Positions 32,792 to 41,938 of a stretch of 64,000 nucleotides of DNA are shown here, in pieces. Location of the stretch: assembly GCF_000295955.2 (NCBI RefSeq), contig NZ_ALXE01000047.1, forward strand, positions 33,425 through 97,424, read 5' to 3'. The notes beneath the pieces are model-generated. The model saw only the letters and a list, made by a program, of their open reading frames with translations. It had not been told where the DNA came from and did not search any database. The DNA is from Pantoea sp. A4 (GTDB lineage Bacteria; Pseudomonadota; Gammaproteobacteria; Enterobacterales; Enterobacteriaceae). Every line of letters starts with the position of its first letter. Position 1 is the first letter of the stretch. The position numbers were made by a program, and so were the translations under genes.

Positions 32792-34285
32792 TTACTGTGT
32801 AGCGATGTTGAACCAGATAGTCTTCAGCTCAGTGTACTGATCGTGGGCATAGATAGACTTATCACGGCCACCAAAACCTGAATGACGATAACCGCCAAAC
32901 GGTGTGGTTGCATCGCCTTCGCCAAATCCATTGACGGTGACGGTACCTGCGCGAATAGCACGGGCAACGCGTACGGCTTTGTTTAGATTGTCGGTATAGA
33001 CCGATGCCGCCAACCCGTATTCCGTATCATTAGCCAGTTCAATGGCCTCTGCTTCGGTTTTAAAGGTGGTGACACACAGGACTGGACCAAAGATCTCTTC
33101 CTGGAACAGGGCACTCTGCGGCGTCACGTTATCGAAGATGGTCGGTTGCACGTAGATATCGCGTTCCGTTTTACCGCCGTGCAGCACTGGCAGTCCTTCC
33201 GCTTTAGCAATCTCCAGATACTCACTGACTTTGGCAAAATGCTCTGGGCTGATCATGGAGCCCAGGCGATTCTCCGGGTCCAGCGGGTTGCCTAGCGTCC
33301 AGCCAGCGATTTGACGGGCAATGCTCGCCAGCAGTGGCGCTTTAACGTCTTCCTGCACTAACAGGCGAGAGGTTGCGGAGCAGTTCTCACCCATGTTCCA
33401 GAAGGAGCCGTTCAGCACCTGCTCGGCAACGGCATCAATATCTTCCACATCGGCAAACACCACCGCTGGGTTTTTGCCTCCGCACTCCAGTACCACCTTC
33501 TTCAGGTTCGAGTCTGCGGCATAACGCAGGAAACGACGACCCGTCACGGTTGAGCCGGTGAAACTCACCATATCAATATCCGGGTGCAGGCCAATCGGTT
33601 CACCGACATCTTTACCGGTGCCGGTAACGATATTCAGTACACCCGCAGGGATGCCCGCTTCAAAGGCCAGCTCCGCGACGCGCAGGCTGGTCAGTGACGT
33701 CTGTTCTGCCGGTTTCACAATCACCGAGCAACCTGCCGCCAGCGCAGGGCCAATTTTCCATGCCAGCATCAGCAGCGGGAAGTTCCATGGCAGCACGCAG
33801 CCTACTACGCCAATCGGCTCACGGACGATCAACGCCATCGCTTCACGTGCGGTAGGTGCAGTCTGGTCGTACAGTTTATCAATCGCTTCCGCATGCCATT
33901 TCAGGATATGAATGGTTTCCGGCACGTCGACGCTGAGGCATTCGCCCACGGGCTTGCCGCTGTCGAGGCTTTCCATTACCGCCAGCTGTTCACTTTCCCG
34001 TTCCAGCAGCTCCGCCAGCTTCAGCAGCACCTGCTTACGTTCAGCGGGGGCACGTTGACTCCAGCTACCGTCTTCAAATGCAGCTCGCGCTTTGGTAACG
34101 GCATATTCCACATCTTCCGCGTTACACGCAGCGATATCCGCCAGGATTTCACCGGTCGCCGGATTGGTGGTCGCAAGGGTACGACCACTGGATGAGGACA
34201 TGAAGCGACCATTAATAAAGGCTTTATTGGGCAGGTTAAGATCCCGCGCCATTGCCGCCGCCTGATTCAAATTCTGAATTGTCAT
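32792..34285 (-). CDS. NAD(P)-dependent aldehyde dehydrogenase
   Basis: 497 residues. ALDH superfamily signatures: PWNFPLLMLAWKIGPALAAGCSVIVKPAEQTSLT (about 160-195), FTGSTVTGRRFL, catalytic Glu in VLECGGKNPAVVF (about 265) and catalytic Cys in FWNMGENCSATSRLLV (about 300), then EEIFGPVLCV. It resembles the gamma-aminobutyraldehyde/betaine aldehyde type. The DapA-like gene lies 9 bases upstream on the same strand. Together with the FAD oxidoreductase it could form an amine to aldehyde to acid sequence, which is inference. Confidence 0.92.
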   Translation of the reverse strand: MTIQNLNQAAAMARDLNLPNKAFINGRFMSSSSGRTLATTNPATGEILADIAACNAEDVEYAVTKARAAFEDGSWSQRAPAERKQVLLKLAELLERESEQLAVMESLDSGKPVGECLSVDVPETIHILKWHAEAIDKLYDQTAPTAREAMALIVREPIGVVGCVLPWNFPLLMLAWKIGPALAAGCSVIVKPAEQTSLTSLRVAELAFEAGIPAGVLNIVTGTGKDVGEPIGLHPDIDMVSFTGSTVTGRRFLRYAADSNLKKVVLECGGKNPAVVFADVEDIDAVAEQVLNGSFWNMGENCSATSRLLVQEDVKAPLLASIARQIAGWTLGNPLDPENRLGSMISPEHFAKVSEYLEIAKAEGLPVLHGGKTERDIYVQPTIFDNVTPQSALFQEEIFGPVLCVTTFKTEAEAIELANDTEYGLAASVYTDNLNKAVRVARAIRAGTVTVNGFGEGDATTPFGGYRHSGFGGRDKSIYAHDQYTELKTIWFNIATQ

Positions 34286-34294
34286 GCTGACTCC

Positions 34295-35197
34295 TTACTG
34301 GGCGATAGCCGCTGCCACGTTACGTTTCACTCCTTCGATCACAGCCTGCAGCTGCTCTTTCTCGCTCGCATCCAATGCTTGCAGTGGCGCACGCACCGGA
34401 CCGGTGTACAGGCCAGCCAGTTCGCAACCGTATTTGATAGACTGTACAAACTTGCCGCCGTCGAGGAAGTGCATCAGTGGCATCATGGCAGCCATAATGC
34501 GGCGACCTTTAGCGAAGTCTTTCTCCACCACGCACGCCTGATACAGCGCTACGTGCTCACGTGGGATGAAGTTAGAACCGGCACAAACCCAGCTCGGTGC
34601 GCCCCAGGCGAAGAACTCCAGCGCCTGATCGTCCCAACCACAAGAGAGGGAGATGTTCGGGAATTTGCACGCCAGCAGGTGCAGATTGTTGAAATCACCG
34701 GAGCTCTCTTTGATAGCCACAACGTTTGGTGAGCTGCTCACCGCATTGAAGTAGGTTTCGCCCATAGAGATACCCATACGGCCTGGGTAGTTGTAGAGCA
34801 TAATTGGCAGCTGAGCGGCTTTATCGACGGTCAGTGCGTGGTGTGCGTTCTCCAGCTCGGTTGGCAGAGCGTACGGAGGAGAGGTCACTAAAATCGCGTC
34901 GGCTTTGATTTCACGCGCATGCTTAGCGTAGGTCACTGCGTCTTCAGTACGGATTGCACCAGTACCGATGATCAGCGGCAGACGGTCGCCAATCACTTTA
35001 CGTGCGTGTTCTGCCAGCGCCAGGCGCTCTTCTGTGGTCTGAGCGTAGTATTCGCCGGTAGAACCACCGATGATAATGCCGTGAACGCCGCCCTCAATCA
35101 GGGATTCCAGCACCTGGGAAAAGCTCGCGAAATCAATGCTGCCATCGGCTGCGTAAGGGGTAATAGCTGGGGTATAAATGCCTTCAAATTTAAACAC
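34295..35197 (-). CDS. Dihydrodipicolinate synthase family (DapA-like) lyase/deaminase
   Basis: 300 residues. TIM-barrel class I aldolase of the DapA/NanA superfamily: FEGIYTPAITPYAADGSIDF, GIIIGGSTGEYYAQTTEER, LPIMLYNYPGRMG with the catalytic Tyr (about 135) and VVAIKESSGDF with the Schiff-base Lys (about 162). The GGSTGEYY variant of the GTTGE motif suggests a catabolic member (sugar-acid aldolase or hydroxyproline-type deaminase) rather than lysine biosynthesis. I chose GTG 35197 behind GGAGAG; the frame extends to 35236 without a better ribosome site. Confidence 0.9.
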   Translation of the reverse strand: MFKFEGIYTPAITPYAADGSIDFASFSQVLESLIEGGVHGIIIGGSTGEYYAQTTEERLALAEHARKVIGDRLPLIIGTGAIRTEDAVTYAKHAREIKADAILVTSPPYALPTELENAHHALTVDKAAQLPIMLYNYPGRMGISMGETYFNAVSSSPNVVAIKESSGDFNNLHLLACKFPNISLSCGWDDQALEFFAWGAPSWVCAGSNFIPREHVALYQACVVEKDFAKGRRIMAAMMPLMHFLDGGKFVQSIKYGCELAGLYTGPVRAPLQALDASEKEQLQAVIEGVKRNVAAAIAQ

Positions 35198-35638
35198 GAT
35201 TCTCTCCAGGTTTAGATGCAGATGGACGTCTATCATCGGGTGCCATCTTGCGGCGATAAGTTGCGATTTAAGCGCTGTGTCATCCCTGTCACTTGCGGTG
35301 CAGAGTGCGGGTGGTTGTTAAAAATTTGCATAGAGTGGATAGCGGGGTCAACGGGGATAAGAATTTTGTATACCTGAAAAATACAAGGTAAATACAAAAT
35401 CGTAGGAGGATTTTACCGGGTAAAATTATTTTTTTGATAATAATCATTAAGTTATATCGTAAATTTTGGCGTGATAATTTTATAGCTGAAGTTTAATAAC
35501 GATCACAATCTGTGAGAATTATTGCGTGGAGTCTCTTTACACTGCGGTGGGAGAAGCATACTTTTAACGCTGAATTTAACCTGTTTTTAACAGCTTTGCT
35601 GCGCGTAGCCAGGCTGTAGTGATACCGAGGTGGTAGGA
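35198..35638. other. Divergent intergenic region between dapA-like gene and yddG (441 bp)
   Basis: It carries a GTATAC/ATACAA repeat block at 35363-35400 and a very AT-rich stretch after 35425. At 35433-35451 a sequence around ATAATCATTA matches the Fur box consensus at about 13 of 19 bases, which is borderline in such AT-rich DNA. No gene is seen. Confidence 0.5.
35363..35400. promoter_or_regulatory. GTATAC/ATACAA repeat block upstream of the DapA-like gene
   Basis: ATTTTGTAT at 35363 and its complement ATACAAAAT at 35392 flank a third ATACAA copy at 35381; the left half contains GTATAC. The half site TTTTG(TA)TAC is shared with the ubiD/gntR palindrome, suggesting the same regulator. Confidence 0.5.
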
Positions 35639-36550
35639 ATGACAAACCGCAAAGCGACACTGATTGGACTGATGGCAGTCCTGCTGTGGAGCGCAATTGT
35701 AGGGCTGATTAGGAGTGTTAGCGAAGGGTTCGGCCCAATTGGCGGCGCAGCCATGATCTACACCTGTAGCGCGATACTGCTACTGTTTACCGTGGGTTTT
35801 CCTCGCCTGCGTGAATTTCCACGCGCTTACGTTATCTGGGGAAGCCTGCTGTTTGTCAGTTATGAACTCTGTCTTTCACTCTCACTGGGGTTTGCCAATA
35901 GCGCACAACAGGCGATTGAGGTGGGGATGGTGAATTATCTCTGGCCCAGTATGACCATTTTGTTCTCCGTGGTGTTTAACAAACAGAGGGCCAGTTTGCT
36001 GATCATCCCAGGTATGCTGTTAGCGATTGCCGGAATTGGTCAGGTGCTGGGCGGCAGCCATGGGTTATCGCTGCATGAAATTGGACTTAACCTGCAATCA
36101 AACCCACTCAGTTATGGTCTGGCATTTGCTGGCGCAATTATCTGGTCGGTATATTGTATTGTGACCAAGCGTATTGCGAACGGAAAAAATGGCGTGACGC
36201 TGTTCTTTATTCTGACGGCATTGACACTGTGGATTAAATTCTCCTTTTCACAACAACCGGACTTTACTATTAATACGCACGTTGTGATTAGCCTGTTGTT
36301 GGCCGCTATGGCGATGGCCTTTGGCTATGCCGCCTGGAACGTGGGGATTCTGCACGGTAATGTGACGGTGCTGGCCTCGGCCTCTTACTTTATTCCGGTG
36401 ATCTCTTCCGTTATTGCTGCCACGATTTTGCAGTCTGGCCTCAGTATCCAGTTCTGGCAGGGCGCGGCACTGGTGTGTATTGGCTCCCTGATTTGCTGGT
36501 GGTCAACCCGGACACGGTCATTGTCAAAAGTATCGCAAGAAACGCAATAA
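35639..36550 (+). CDS. yddG: Aromatic amino acid exporter YddG (DMT family)
   Basis: 303 residues with ten predicted helices. It is close to E. coli YddG along its full length: RKATLIGLMAVLLWSAIVGLIRSVSEGFGPIGGAAMIY, SLLFVSYELCLSLSLGFA, QAIEVGMVNYLWPSMTILF, FGYAAWNVGILHGNVTVLA. YddG exports Phe, Tyr, Trp and some methyl-viologen-like cations at the inner membrane. ATG 35639 matches the E. coli N-terminus; the ribosome site is GAGGTGG. Confidence 0.93.
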   Translation: MTNRKATLIGLMAVLLWSAIVGLIRSVSEGFGPIGGAAMIYTCSAILLLFTVGFPRLREFPRAYVIWGSLLFVSYELCLSLSLGFANSAQQAIEVGMVNYLWPSMTILFSVVFNKQRASLLIIPGMLLAIAGIGQVLGGSHGLSLHEIGLNLQSNPLSYGLAFAGAIIWSVYCIVTKRIANGKNGVTLFFILTALTLWIKFSFSQQPDFTINTHVVISLLLAAMAMAFGYAAWNVGILHGNVTVLASASYFIPVISSVIAATILQSGLSIQFWQGAALVCIGSLICWWSTRTRSLSKVSQETQ

Positions 36551-36560
36551 GTACCTGACG

Positions 36561-36594
36561 CTGATGCCGTTACCCATCGGCATCAGCCCCTTTT
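36561..36594 (+). terminator. Terminator after yddG
   Basis: Nine-bp stem CTGATGCCG/CGGCATCAG with an 8-base loop, then CCCCTTTTAAT, 10 bases after the yddG stop. Confidence 0.7.
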
Positions 36595-36794
36595 AATCAT
36601 GATTACACTGTTTTTATTTTAATATTTGATAACGGAGAAATTATCAGCCGCTTAATCTGATTAATCTCTTTATTTATCGCAACCAGGCCGTCAGGCTGAT
36701 CGCTTAATTATAACTTCATAGTGTCGCCCGTTTATTTTCGGGTTGCATTCATTCGCCTGCTTAGTAGCAAAGTATTAGAAAAACGGGAGTTTTT

Positions 36795-38177
36795 ATGTCT
36801 CACCCAATTTCTGTAGAAGATGTCGCTTTCAGTCGTTTTCATCGGCTGTTAACCCTCCGTTCCGGCGGCGGTTCTTTCGTTGATGGCTATGTGTTAAGCA
36901 TTATCGGTATCGCGATGACGCAAGTATCACCCGCGCTGGGGCTGACGACCTTCTGGGAAGGTATTATTGCCGCCTCCGCGCTGATTGGTATTTTCTTTGG
37001 CGGCTTCTTCGGTGGCGCCTTGACCGATCGCTTTGGCCGCAAACGTATCTATTTTGTCGGGCCTACCTTGTTTATCCTCTGCTCGCTGGCGCAGTTTTGG
37101 GTACAGAGCGGAGAGATGCTGTTTACCCTGCGTTTTCTGAGTGGTATCGCCATTGGTATTGAATATCCGGTGGCTACCGCCTTTCTGGTGGAGTTTCTGC
37201 CTAAGAAATCACGCGGACCTTGTCTGGCTACGCTGACGCTGCTGTGGTTTGCTGGCGCGGCCACCGCCTACATGGTGGGCGAAGCGATTATGCAATCTGG
37301 CGGGGCGGATGCCTGGCGCTATACGCTGGCAAGTACGGTGGTGATTGGTGTGCTGCTGTTTATTATTCGCCTGGGCACACCGGAATCTCCGCGCTGGCTG
37401 ATCAGTAAAGGGCGTCAGCAGGAAGCGGAAGTCATTATTAAACAAGTCTACGGCCCGGAGTTTAGCCTGCGCAATCTGCCGGTGCAGCCTGCCTCAAAGC
37501 ATCTCTCCTTCAAAAGCCTGCTGCACTCGGGTTACGGCAAACGCATGGTGTTTGTCAGTCTGTTCTGGACCTGTTCGGTGATCCCGGTGTTTGCCGTCTA
37601 CGCCTTCGCGCCAAAAGTACTTCAGGCACTGCACCTCGATGGTAACTGGGCTTCACTGGGTTCGATCGCGATTACCTTGCTGTTTGTGGTCGGTTGTTTG
37701 ATTGCCACCAAATTAGTCAACGTAGTAGGGCGTCGTAAACTGCTGCTGCACAGCTTCCTGTGGTCTGGGTTGGCGCTATTAGCCCTCGGTTATCTGCGTG
37801 ATGGGTCATCCGCGATGATTCTGCTGATGTTTGGCGCTTATGCCCTGTTTATTGGTGGTGCGCAGGTGTTGCAGCTGGTCTATCCCAATGAAATCTTCCC
37901 GACCGCGATCCGTGCTGGCGCAGTAGGTATCGGGACGTCTTTATCTCGTATTGGTGCGGCGGTGGGGACGTATCTGGTGCCGATGTCGCTGGATACCATT
38001 GGCATCGGCCATACCATGTATATTGCGGCAGGCATTACCTTTGTGGGACTGGTGGTTTCCTGGTGGCTGGCGCCAGAAACCAATGCCATGAGCCTGGAAG
38101 ATGCTGCGTCTTTATCTGAAGCGCGTCCTGGGCTGAGTGAAAAAACTGCGCCGCTCACCCGACGCAGTAATATCTGA
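36795..38177 (+). CDS. MFS transporter (sugar/organic acid porter type)
   Basis: 460 residues, 12 predicted helices. Sugar porter-like motifs: GGALTDRFGRKRIYFVGP between helices 2 and 3, RFLSGIAIGIEYPVATAFLVEFLPKKSRG after helix 4, and PESPRWLISKGRQQEAE in the central loop. C-terminal VYPNEIFPTAIRAGAVG is typical of the same group. Ribosome site GGGAG. The substrate is unknown; the convergent regulator and the shikimate-dehydrogenase-like gene beyond it are the only clues. Confidence 0.9.
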   Translation: MSHPISVEDVAFSRFHRLLTLRSGGGSFVDGYVLSIIGIAMTQVSPALGLTTFWEGIIAASALIGIFFGGFFGGALTDRFGRKRIYFVGPTLFILCSLAQFWVQSGEMLFTLRFLSGIAIGIEYPVATAFLVEFLPKKSRGPCLATLTLLWFAGAATAYMVGEAIMQSGGADAWRYTLASTVVIGVLLFIIRLGTPESPRWLISKGRQQEAEVIIKQVYGPEFSLRNLPVQPASKHLSFKSLLHSGYGKRMVFVSLFWTCSVIPVFAVYAFAPKVLQALHLDGNWASLGSIAITLLFVVGCLIATKLVNVVGRRKLLLHSFLWSGLALLALGYLRDGSSAMILLMFGAYALFIGGAQVLQLVYPNEIFPTAIRAGAVGIGTSLSRIGAAVGTYLVPMSLDTIGIGHTMYIAAGITFVGLVVSWWLAPETNAMSLEDAASLSEARPGLSEKTAPLTRRSNI

Positions 38178-38180
38178 AGC

Positions 38181-39236
38181 TTAAGGCTTCACTAACTTCT
38201 CCACATCACGCCGGCGCTTCCTGAAGGAGCCCGGCGTTTCGCCATACTGCTTACGGAACCAGTCCACCAGATGCGAGGCATCGCTAAAGCCACAGGTGGT
38301 GGCAATGGCGTGAATGCTGCTGTCTGTATCTGACATCAGTTTGCGCGCGTGTTCCAGGCGCATCCGCCGCCAGTACACTGCGGCGGTATAACCGGTATTT
38401 TTGATAAACAACTGGTTGAGCTGGCGCACCGTCAGCGCGGAGAACTCAGCGACCTCGCTTAACGGCAGCGGTGAGTCGAGATGATGACGCATAAAATCAA
38501 TCACTTTGCGTACCGCCGGGTTGTCATACAGCAGGGTTGCCGCCTCACCGGTCGCTTTCTTAGTGGAGCGAGATTTACCGTTATCGACCAGCAGATATTG
38601 CAATCCTTTCTCCGCGCGCATCTCGCCACAATGTTTACGAATCAGGTCTGCTGCCAGGTCTATAGCCGTGCCGCCTGGGCAAGAGATGATGCCGCCATCC
38701 TTGATATAAGTTTTATCTATTACCGGTATTGCCTTGGGAAAACGCTGGCGAAATTCATCACGGGTTGTGAAGTGAATGGCACAGCGCTTACCGTCTAGCA
38801 GACCCGCATTTCCCACAATAAACGCGCCGCTGCACAGGGTGATAATGGGAATATTGCGCGCGTGGATTTCGCGCACGGCATCCAGTAACCACGCGGGGGG
38901 ATTTCGCGTCTCTTCCAGCAGTCCACCGGCCAGCACCAGATAGTCCCAGTGTTGATTAAAATCCAGCGTTGCCGTTGGGCTGACGGGCAGACCACAACTG
39001 GCCGTTACCGGCTGATTGTCGCAGGTCATCCACTCCCACTGACAAAAAATCTGCCGACTGGAGAAGGACTCATCGGCGGCGAAACGCAGCGATTCCACTA
39101 ATCCGGCAACCTGCATCAGGGTGAAATGATTCATCAGCAGAAAACCGATACGGAGTTCGGGTTTCGGTTGGGCAATTTCGTCGGGCGATACGGCGGAAAA
39201 TGTCATAAATGCTGGCCCATTCGGGGAAATATTCAC
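38181..39236 (-). CDS. GlxA family transcriptional regulator (DJ-1/PfpI plus AraC HTH)
   Basis: 351 residues. The N-terminal glutamine-amidotransferase-like domain has LRIGFLLMNHFTLMQVAGLVESLRFA, DYLVLAGGL and ITLCSGAFIVGNAGLL, the last with a cysteine at the nucleophile elbow. The C-terminal AraC HTH has LPLSEVAEFSALTVRQLNQLFIKNTGYTAAVYWRRMRLEHARKL and IATTCGFSDASHLVDWFRKQYGETPGSFRKRRR. Related GlxA proteins control carnitine, choline or arginine catabolism. The GTG start at 39236 has no clear ribosome site; ATG 39206 is an alternative. It ends 3 bases from the MFS stop. Confidence 0.88.
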   Translation of the reverse strand: MNISPNGPAFMTFSAVSPDEIAQPKPELRIGFLLMNHFTLMQVAGLVESLRFAADESFSSRQIFCQWEWMTCDNQPVTASCGLPVSPTATLDFNQHWDYLVLAGGLLEETRNPPAWLLDAVREIHARNIPIITLCSGAFIVGNAGLLDGKRCAIHFTTRDEFRQRFPKAIPVIDKTYIKDGGIISCPGGTAIDLAADLIRKHCGEMRAEKGLQYLLVDNGKSRSTKKATGEAATLLYDNPAVRKVIDFMRHHLDSPLPLSEVAEFSALTVRQLNQLFIKNTGYTAAVYWRRMRLEHARKLMSDTDSSIHAIATTCGFSDASHLVDWFRKQYGETPGSFRKRRRDVEKLVKP

Positions 39237-39545
39237 TGTCTTGATGATCGCCCAAATACGGCAAAAATGAAATGCAATGGTGCAGATTTGCCGCGATATA
39301 ACACAATTTTTTTCGGCTATTCACTCCCCGTTTGGCTAAGCAAATCTGCGGGTGAAAAGGGGCCATTTTCTTCCTGCTGAAAAGGGCGATTTTCTGATGA
39401 CTAACCGGTGAATTTTCAGGCAAAAAGTTGCGGCGAACGTTAAGTAATTCTACTAGAATAATCGATTCAGCTTAAGCGCATCCGTCAGGTAACGGCGAGT
39501 GGTTAAGGTATTTATTGATGAATTCTGATGCATGGAGAGAGAGTG
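39237..39545. other. Divergent intergenic region between the GlxA-type gene and the AroE-like gene (309 bp)
   Basis: It holds a perfect 10-bp inverted repeat, GCAGATTTGC at 39282-39291 and GCAAATCTGC at 39340-39349, placed between the two divergent starts. AraC-type proteins often bind two separated sites, so this is a candidate operator pair. Nothing else is recognisable. Confidence 0.5.
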
Positions 39546-40355
39546 ATGTTGAATAAAGATACCCAGCTGTGTATTTCGCTTTCAGGCAGGCCAAGCAACA
39601 TTGGCACGCGTTTTCATAATTATCTGTACCAAAAACTGGCGTTGGACTTCATCTATAAAGCGTTTTCAACTGACGACATCGAGCACGCCATTAAAGGCGT
39701 ACGCGCCTTGCAGATTCGCGGTTGTTCGGTTTCTATGCCGTTCAAAGAGAGCTGCATCCCGTTCATTGATACGCTGTCTGACTCCGTAAAGGCGATTGAT
39801 TCTGTTAATACCATCGTCAACGATAACGGTCACTTAACCGCCTACAACACGGATTACATTGCGGTAAAAGACCTGATTGACCTTAACTTCAAAGATAAAC
39901 AACAACGGGTGTTGATTCAGGGCAGTGGCGGCATGGCAAAAGCGGTGATCGCGGCATTCCGTGACAGTGGTTTTAGCGATGTGGTGATTGCGGCGCGCAA
40001 CCAGCAGCAGGGCCAGGCCCTGGCGGACAAATATCACTATCGCTGGCAGGCCACCCCTGAAGGCGTGACGGCAGATATTTTAGTAAACGTCACCCCAATC
40101 GGGATGAGCGGCGGTGCAGAGCAGGATCAGTTAGCGTTCTCTGAGCCTGCGATTGCCGCAGCGACATTTGTGTTTGACGTCGTGGCATTCCCGGCAGAAA
40201 CCCCCTTGATTCAGCGGGCGCGCCAGTTAAATAAAACCGTGGTCACCGGGGCCGAAGTTATTGCGTTGCAGGCGCTGGAACAGTTTGCTTTATATACCGG
40301 CGTTCGTCCCGATCACGCGTTGATGCTGGAAGCCTCTGCCTGGTCTCGTGCCTGA
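39546..40355 (+). CDS. Shikimate 5-dehydrogenase-like protein (HI0607/SDH-L type)
   Basis: 269 residues from ATG 39546 (GGAGAGAG upstream). It begins LNKDTQLCISLSGRPSNIGTRFHNYLYQKL, where true AroE has the VIGxPIxHSxSP loop. Later: GCSVSMPFKE with the catalytic Lys, AIDSVNTIVND, YNTDY with the catalytic Asp, and VLIQGSGGMAKAVIAAF for NADP binding. This is the pattern of the Haemophilus HI0607 class, which oxidises shikimate slowly and has an unknown true substrate. It stands opposite the GlxA regulator and may belong with it and the MFS carrier. Confidence 0.88.
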   Translation: MLNKDTQLCISLSGRPSNIGTRFHNYLYQKLALDFIYKAFSTDDIEHAIKGVRALQIRGCSVSMPFKESCIPFIDTLSDSVKAIDSVNTIVNDNGHLTAYNTDYIAVKDLIDLNFKDKQQRVLIQGSGGMAKAVIAAFRDSGFSDVVIAARNQQQGQALADKYHYRWQATPEGVTADILVNVTPIGMSGGAEQDQLAFSEPAIAAATFVFDVVAFPAETPLIQRARQLNKTVVTGAEVIALQALEQFALYTGVRPDHALMLEASAWSRA

Positions 40356-40393
40356 TACTCCTCTCTATCCTCTGCCAGAGTTGTGATTTTTTG

Positions 40394-40423
40394 TTAAGTA
40401 GGTAGACTGGTCTACCTACTTAA
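40394..40423. promoter_or_regulatory. 30-bp palindromic TetR operator
   Basis: Two perfectly complementary 14-base arms, TTAAGTAGGTAGAC and GTCTACCTACTTAA, are separated by TG. The element lies 18 bases before the TetR start and spans the probable core promoter, as expected for autoregulation. Confidence 0.85.
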
Positions 40424-40440
40424 GATTCTGGAGAGTGTCC

Positions 40441-41010
40441 ATGACTGACAGTGCCCATGACAAACTGTTGAATGCCGCACGCGCGCTGTTCTACAGCCAC
40501 GGAATCAATAACACCGGTATTGATGCGATTACCAAACGTGCCGGGGTGGCGAAAAAGAGCTTATATAACAATTTCAGTTCTAAAGACGCGCTGATTGAGG
40601 CCTATCTGACCGCTCGCCATCAGGAGTGGTTAGATTTTTATTATGCGCGTGAGAAAAGGGCGAAAACCCCGCGTGACAAAGTGGTGGCGGTGTTTGAAGC
40701 CTACGCCGATCACGCTGAGTTCGCTTATGAAGAGGGCTTTCGCGGTTGCGGGCTATTAAATGCCGCGGCTGAGTTTCCCGCCGGTTCACCGGGTCGTTTG
40801 GCGGTGCGACAACATAAAGAGCAGGTTGAATCGATTCTTGCAGAACACCTTGCAGAGCTGGCCAACTCCACTGGCCAGGACACTCAACCACTGGCACGTC
40901 ACTTCGCCTTTTTACTGGAGGGGAGCATCTCCCGTGCGGGCCTGGAAGGCGACAGTCGCTGTATTTTTCAGGCCAGTGAGATGGCTCAGCAGATGATGGA
41001 GGCGTTATGA
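40441..41010 (+). CDS. TetR/AcrR family transcriptional regulator
   Basis: 189 residues from ATG 40441 (a GTG two codons earlier is possible; GGAGAG lies at 40430). The N-terminal HTH is clear: LLNAARALFYSHGINNTGIDAITKRAGVAKKSLYNNFSSKDALIEAYL (about 10-57). The C-terminal ligand domain contains RGCGLLNAAAEFP, common in this subgroup. It overlaps the exporter gene by ATGA, so one mRNA is repressed at the upstream palindrome. Confidence 0.92.
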   Translation: MTDSAHDKLLNAARALFYSHGINNTGIDAITKRAGVAKKSLYNNFSSKDALIEAYLTARHQEWLDFYYAREKRAKTPRDKVVAVFEAYADHAEFAYEEGFRGCGLLNAAAEFPAGSPGRLAVRQHKEQVESILAEHLAELANSTGQDTQPLARHFAFLLEGSISRAGLEGDSRCIFQASEMAQQMMEAL

Positions 41011-41933
41011 GCCGCAGCAACGGGCAACAGGCCTTAGGGATGTCTGGCGTATTGATTGCTGCATTGCTCTGGGGCACCACGGGCACCGCCGCAACCTTTG
41101 CACCGGCGTTAAGCCCGCTCGCCATAGGCGCGGTAGCCATGGGGACCGGCGGTATTTTGCAGGCGCTGGTCGCCTGGTCTGCGATTATCAGGCAGCGCCG
41201 TCAAATCTGGCAGCAGCGACGCTACCTGCTGATGGGGGCGGTGGCGGTGGCGATCTATCCGCTCTCATTCTACGCATCGATGCATTTGGCGGGTGTCGCC
41301 GTGGGCACGGTGATTTCCATTGGCTCTGCGCCGTTACTCTCAGCGCTGTTGGAGTTTTGGCTGGAGGGGCATCGCTTAAGCCGCCGCTGGATGTGGGGAT
41401 CTGCTGTCGGTGTGACCGGAATGGGGCTATTAACCTTCGCAGAAAGTCACGGAAGTCAGGCCGTCAATACCCACGCGCTGGTGGGGATCCTTTTAGGTCT
41501 GGTTGCGGGGTTAACCTATGCGTTTTACTCCTGGTCTGCGCGTCAGATGATGCAACAAGGAACGAGCGGCCGGGCGGCAATGGGCGCGACTTTCGGTATC
41601 GGTGGGCTGTTACTGATGCCGGTGCTGTTACTGACCGGAGCACCCTTGCTGCATGCCTGGGTTAATGCGGCAGTCGGTATTTACATGGCCCTGGTACCGA
41701 TGTTTATTGGCTATCTCTGTTATGGCATGGGCCTGGCCCGGATTCGCGCCAGTACCGCCACCACCATTACCTTACTGGAGCCGGTAGTCGCGGCAATTCT
41801 GGCGGTGGTATGGGTGGGGGAAACGCTACCGTTGATGGGATGGGGTGGCATCGTGCTGATTGTGGGATGCCTCGTGATTATCACCGTACCGGCTTCGCTG
41901 TTGACCCGACGGCCCCAAACACAGGCAGTTTAA
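41007..41933 (+). CDS. EamA/DMT family exporter
   Basis: 308 residues with ten hydrophobic segments and two EamA repeats: GVLIAALLWGTTGTAATFAP at the N-terminus and LLGLVAGLTYAFYSWSARQMM for the second half; the terminal EPVVAAILAVVWVGETLPLMGWGG is typical. Translationally coupled to its TetR repressor, so an efflux role for the regulator's ligand is likely. Confidence 0.92.
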   Translation: MSRSNGQQALGMSGVLIAALLWGTTGTAATFAPALSPLAIGAVAMGTGGILQALVAWSAIIRQRRQIWQQRRYLLMGAVAVAIYPLSFYASMHLAGVAVGTVISIGSAPLLSALLEFWLEGHRLSRRWMWGSAVGVTGMGLLTFAESHGSQAVNTHALVGILLGLVAGLTYAFYSWSARQMMQQGTSGRAAMGATFGIGGLLLMPVLLLTGAPLLHAWVNAAVGIYMALVPMFIGYLCYGMGLARIRASTATTITLLEPVVAAILAVVWVGETLPLMGWGGIVLIVGCLVIITVPASLLTRRPQTQAV

Positions 41934-41938
41934 GCCTC

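Noticed and set aside
35433..35451. Fur box upstream of yddG
   Set aside because: About 13 of 19 matches in a very AT-rich stretch, not enough to claim.
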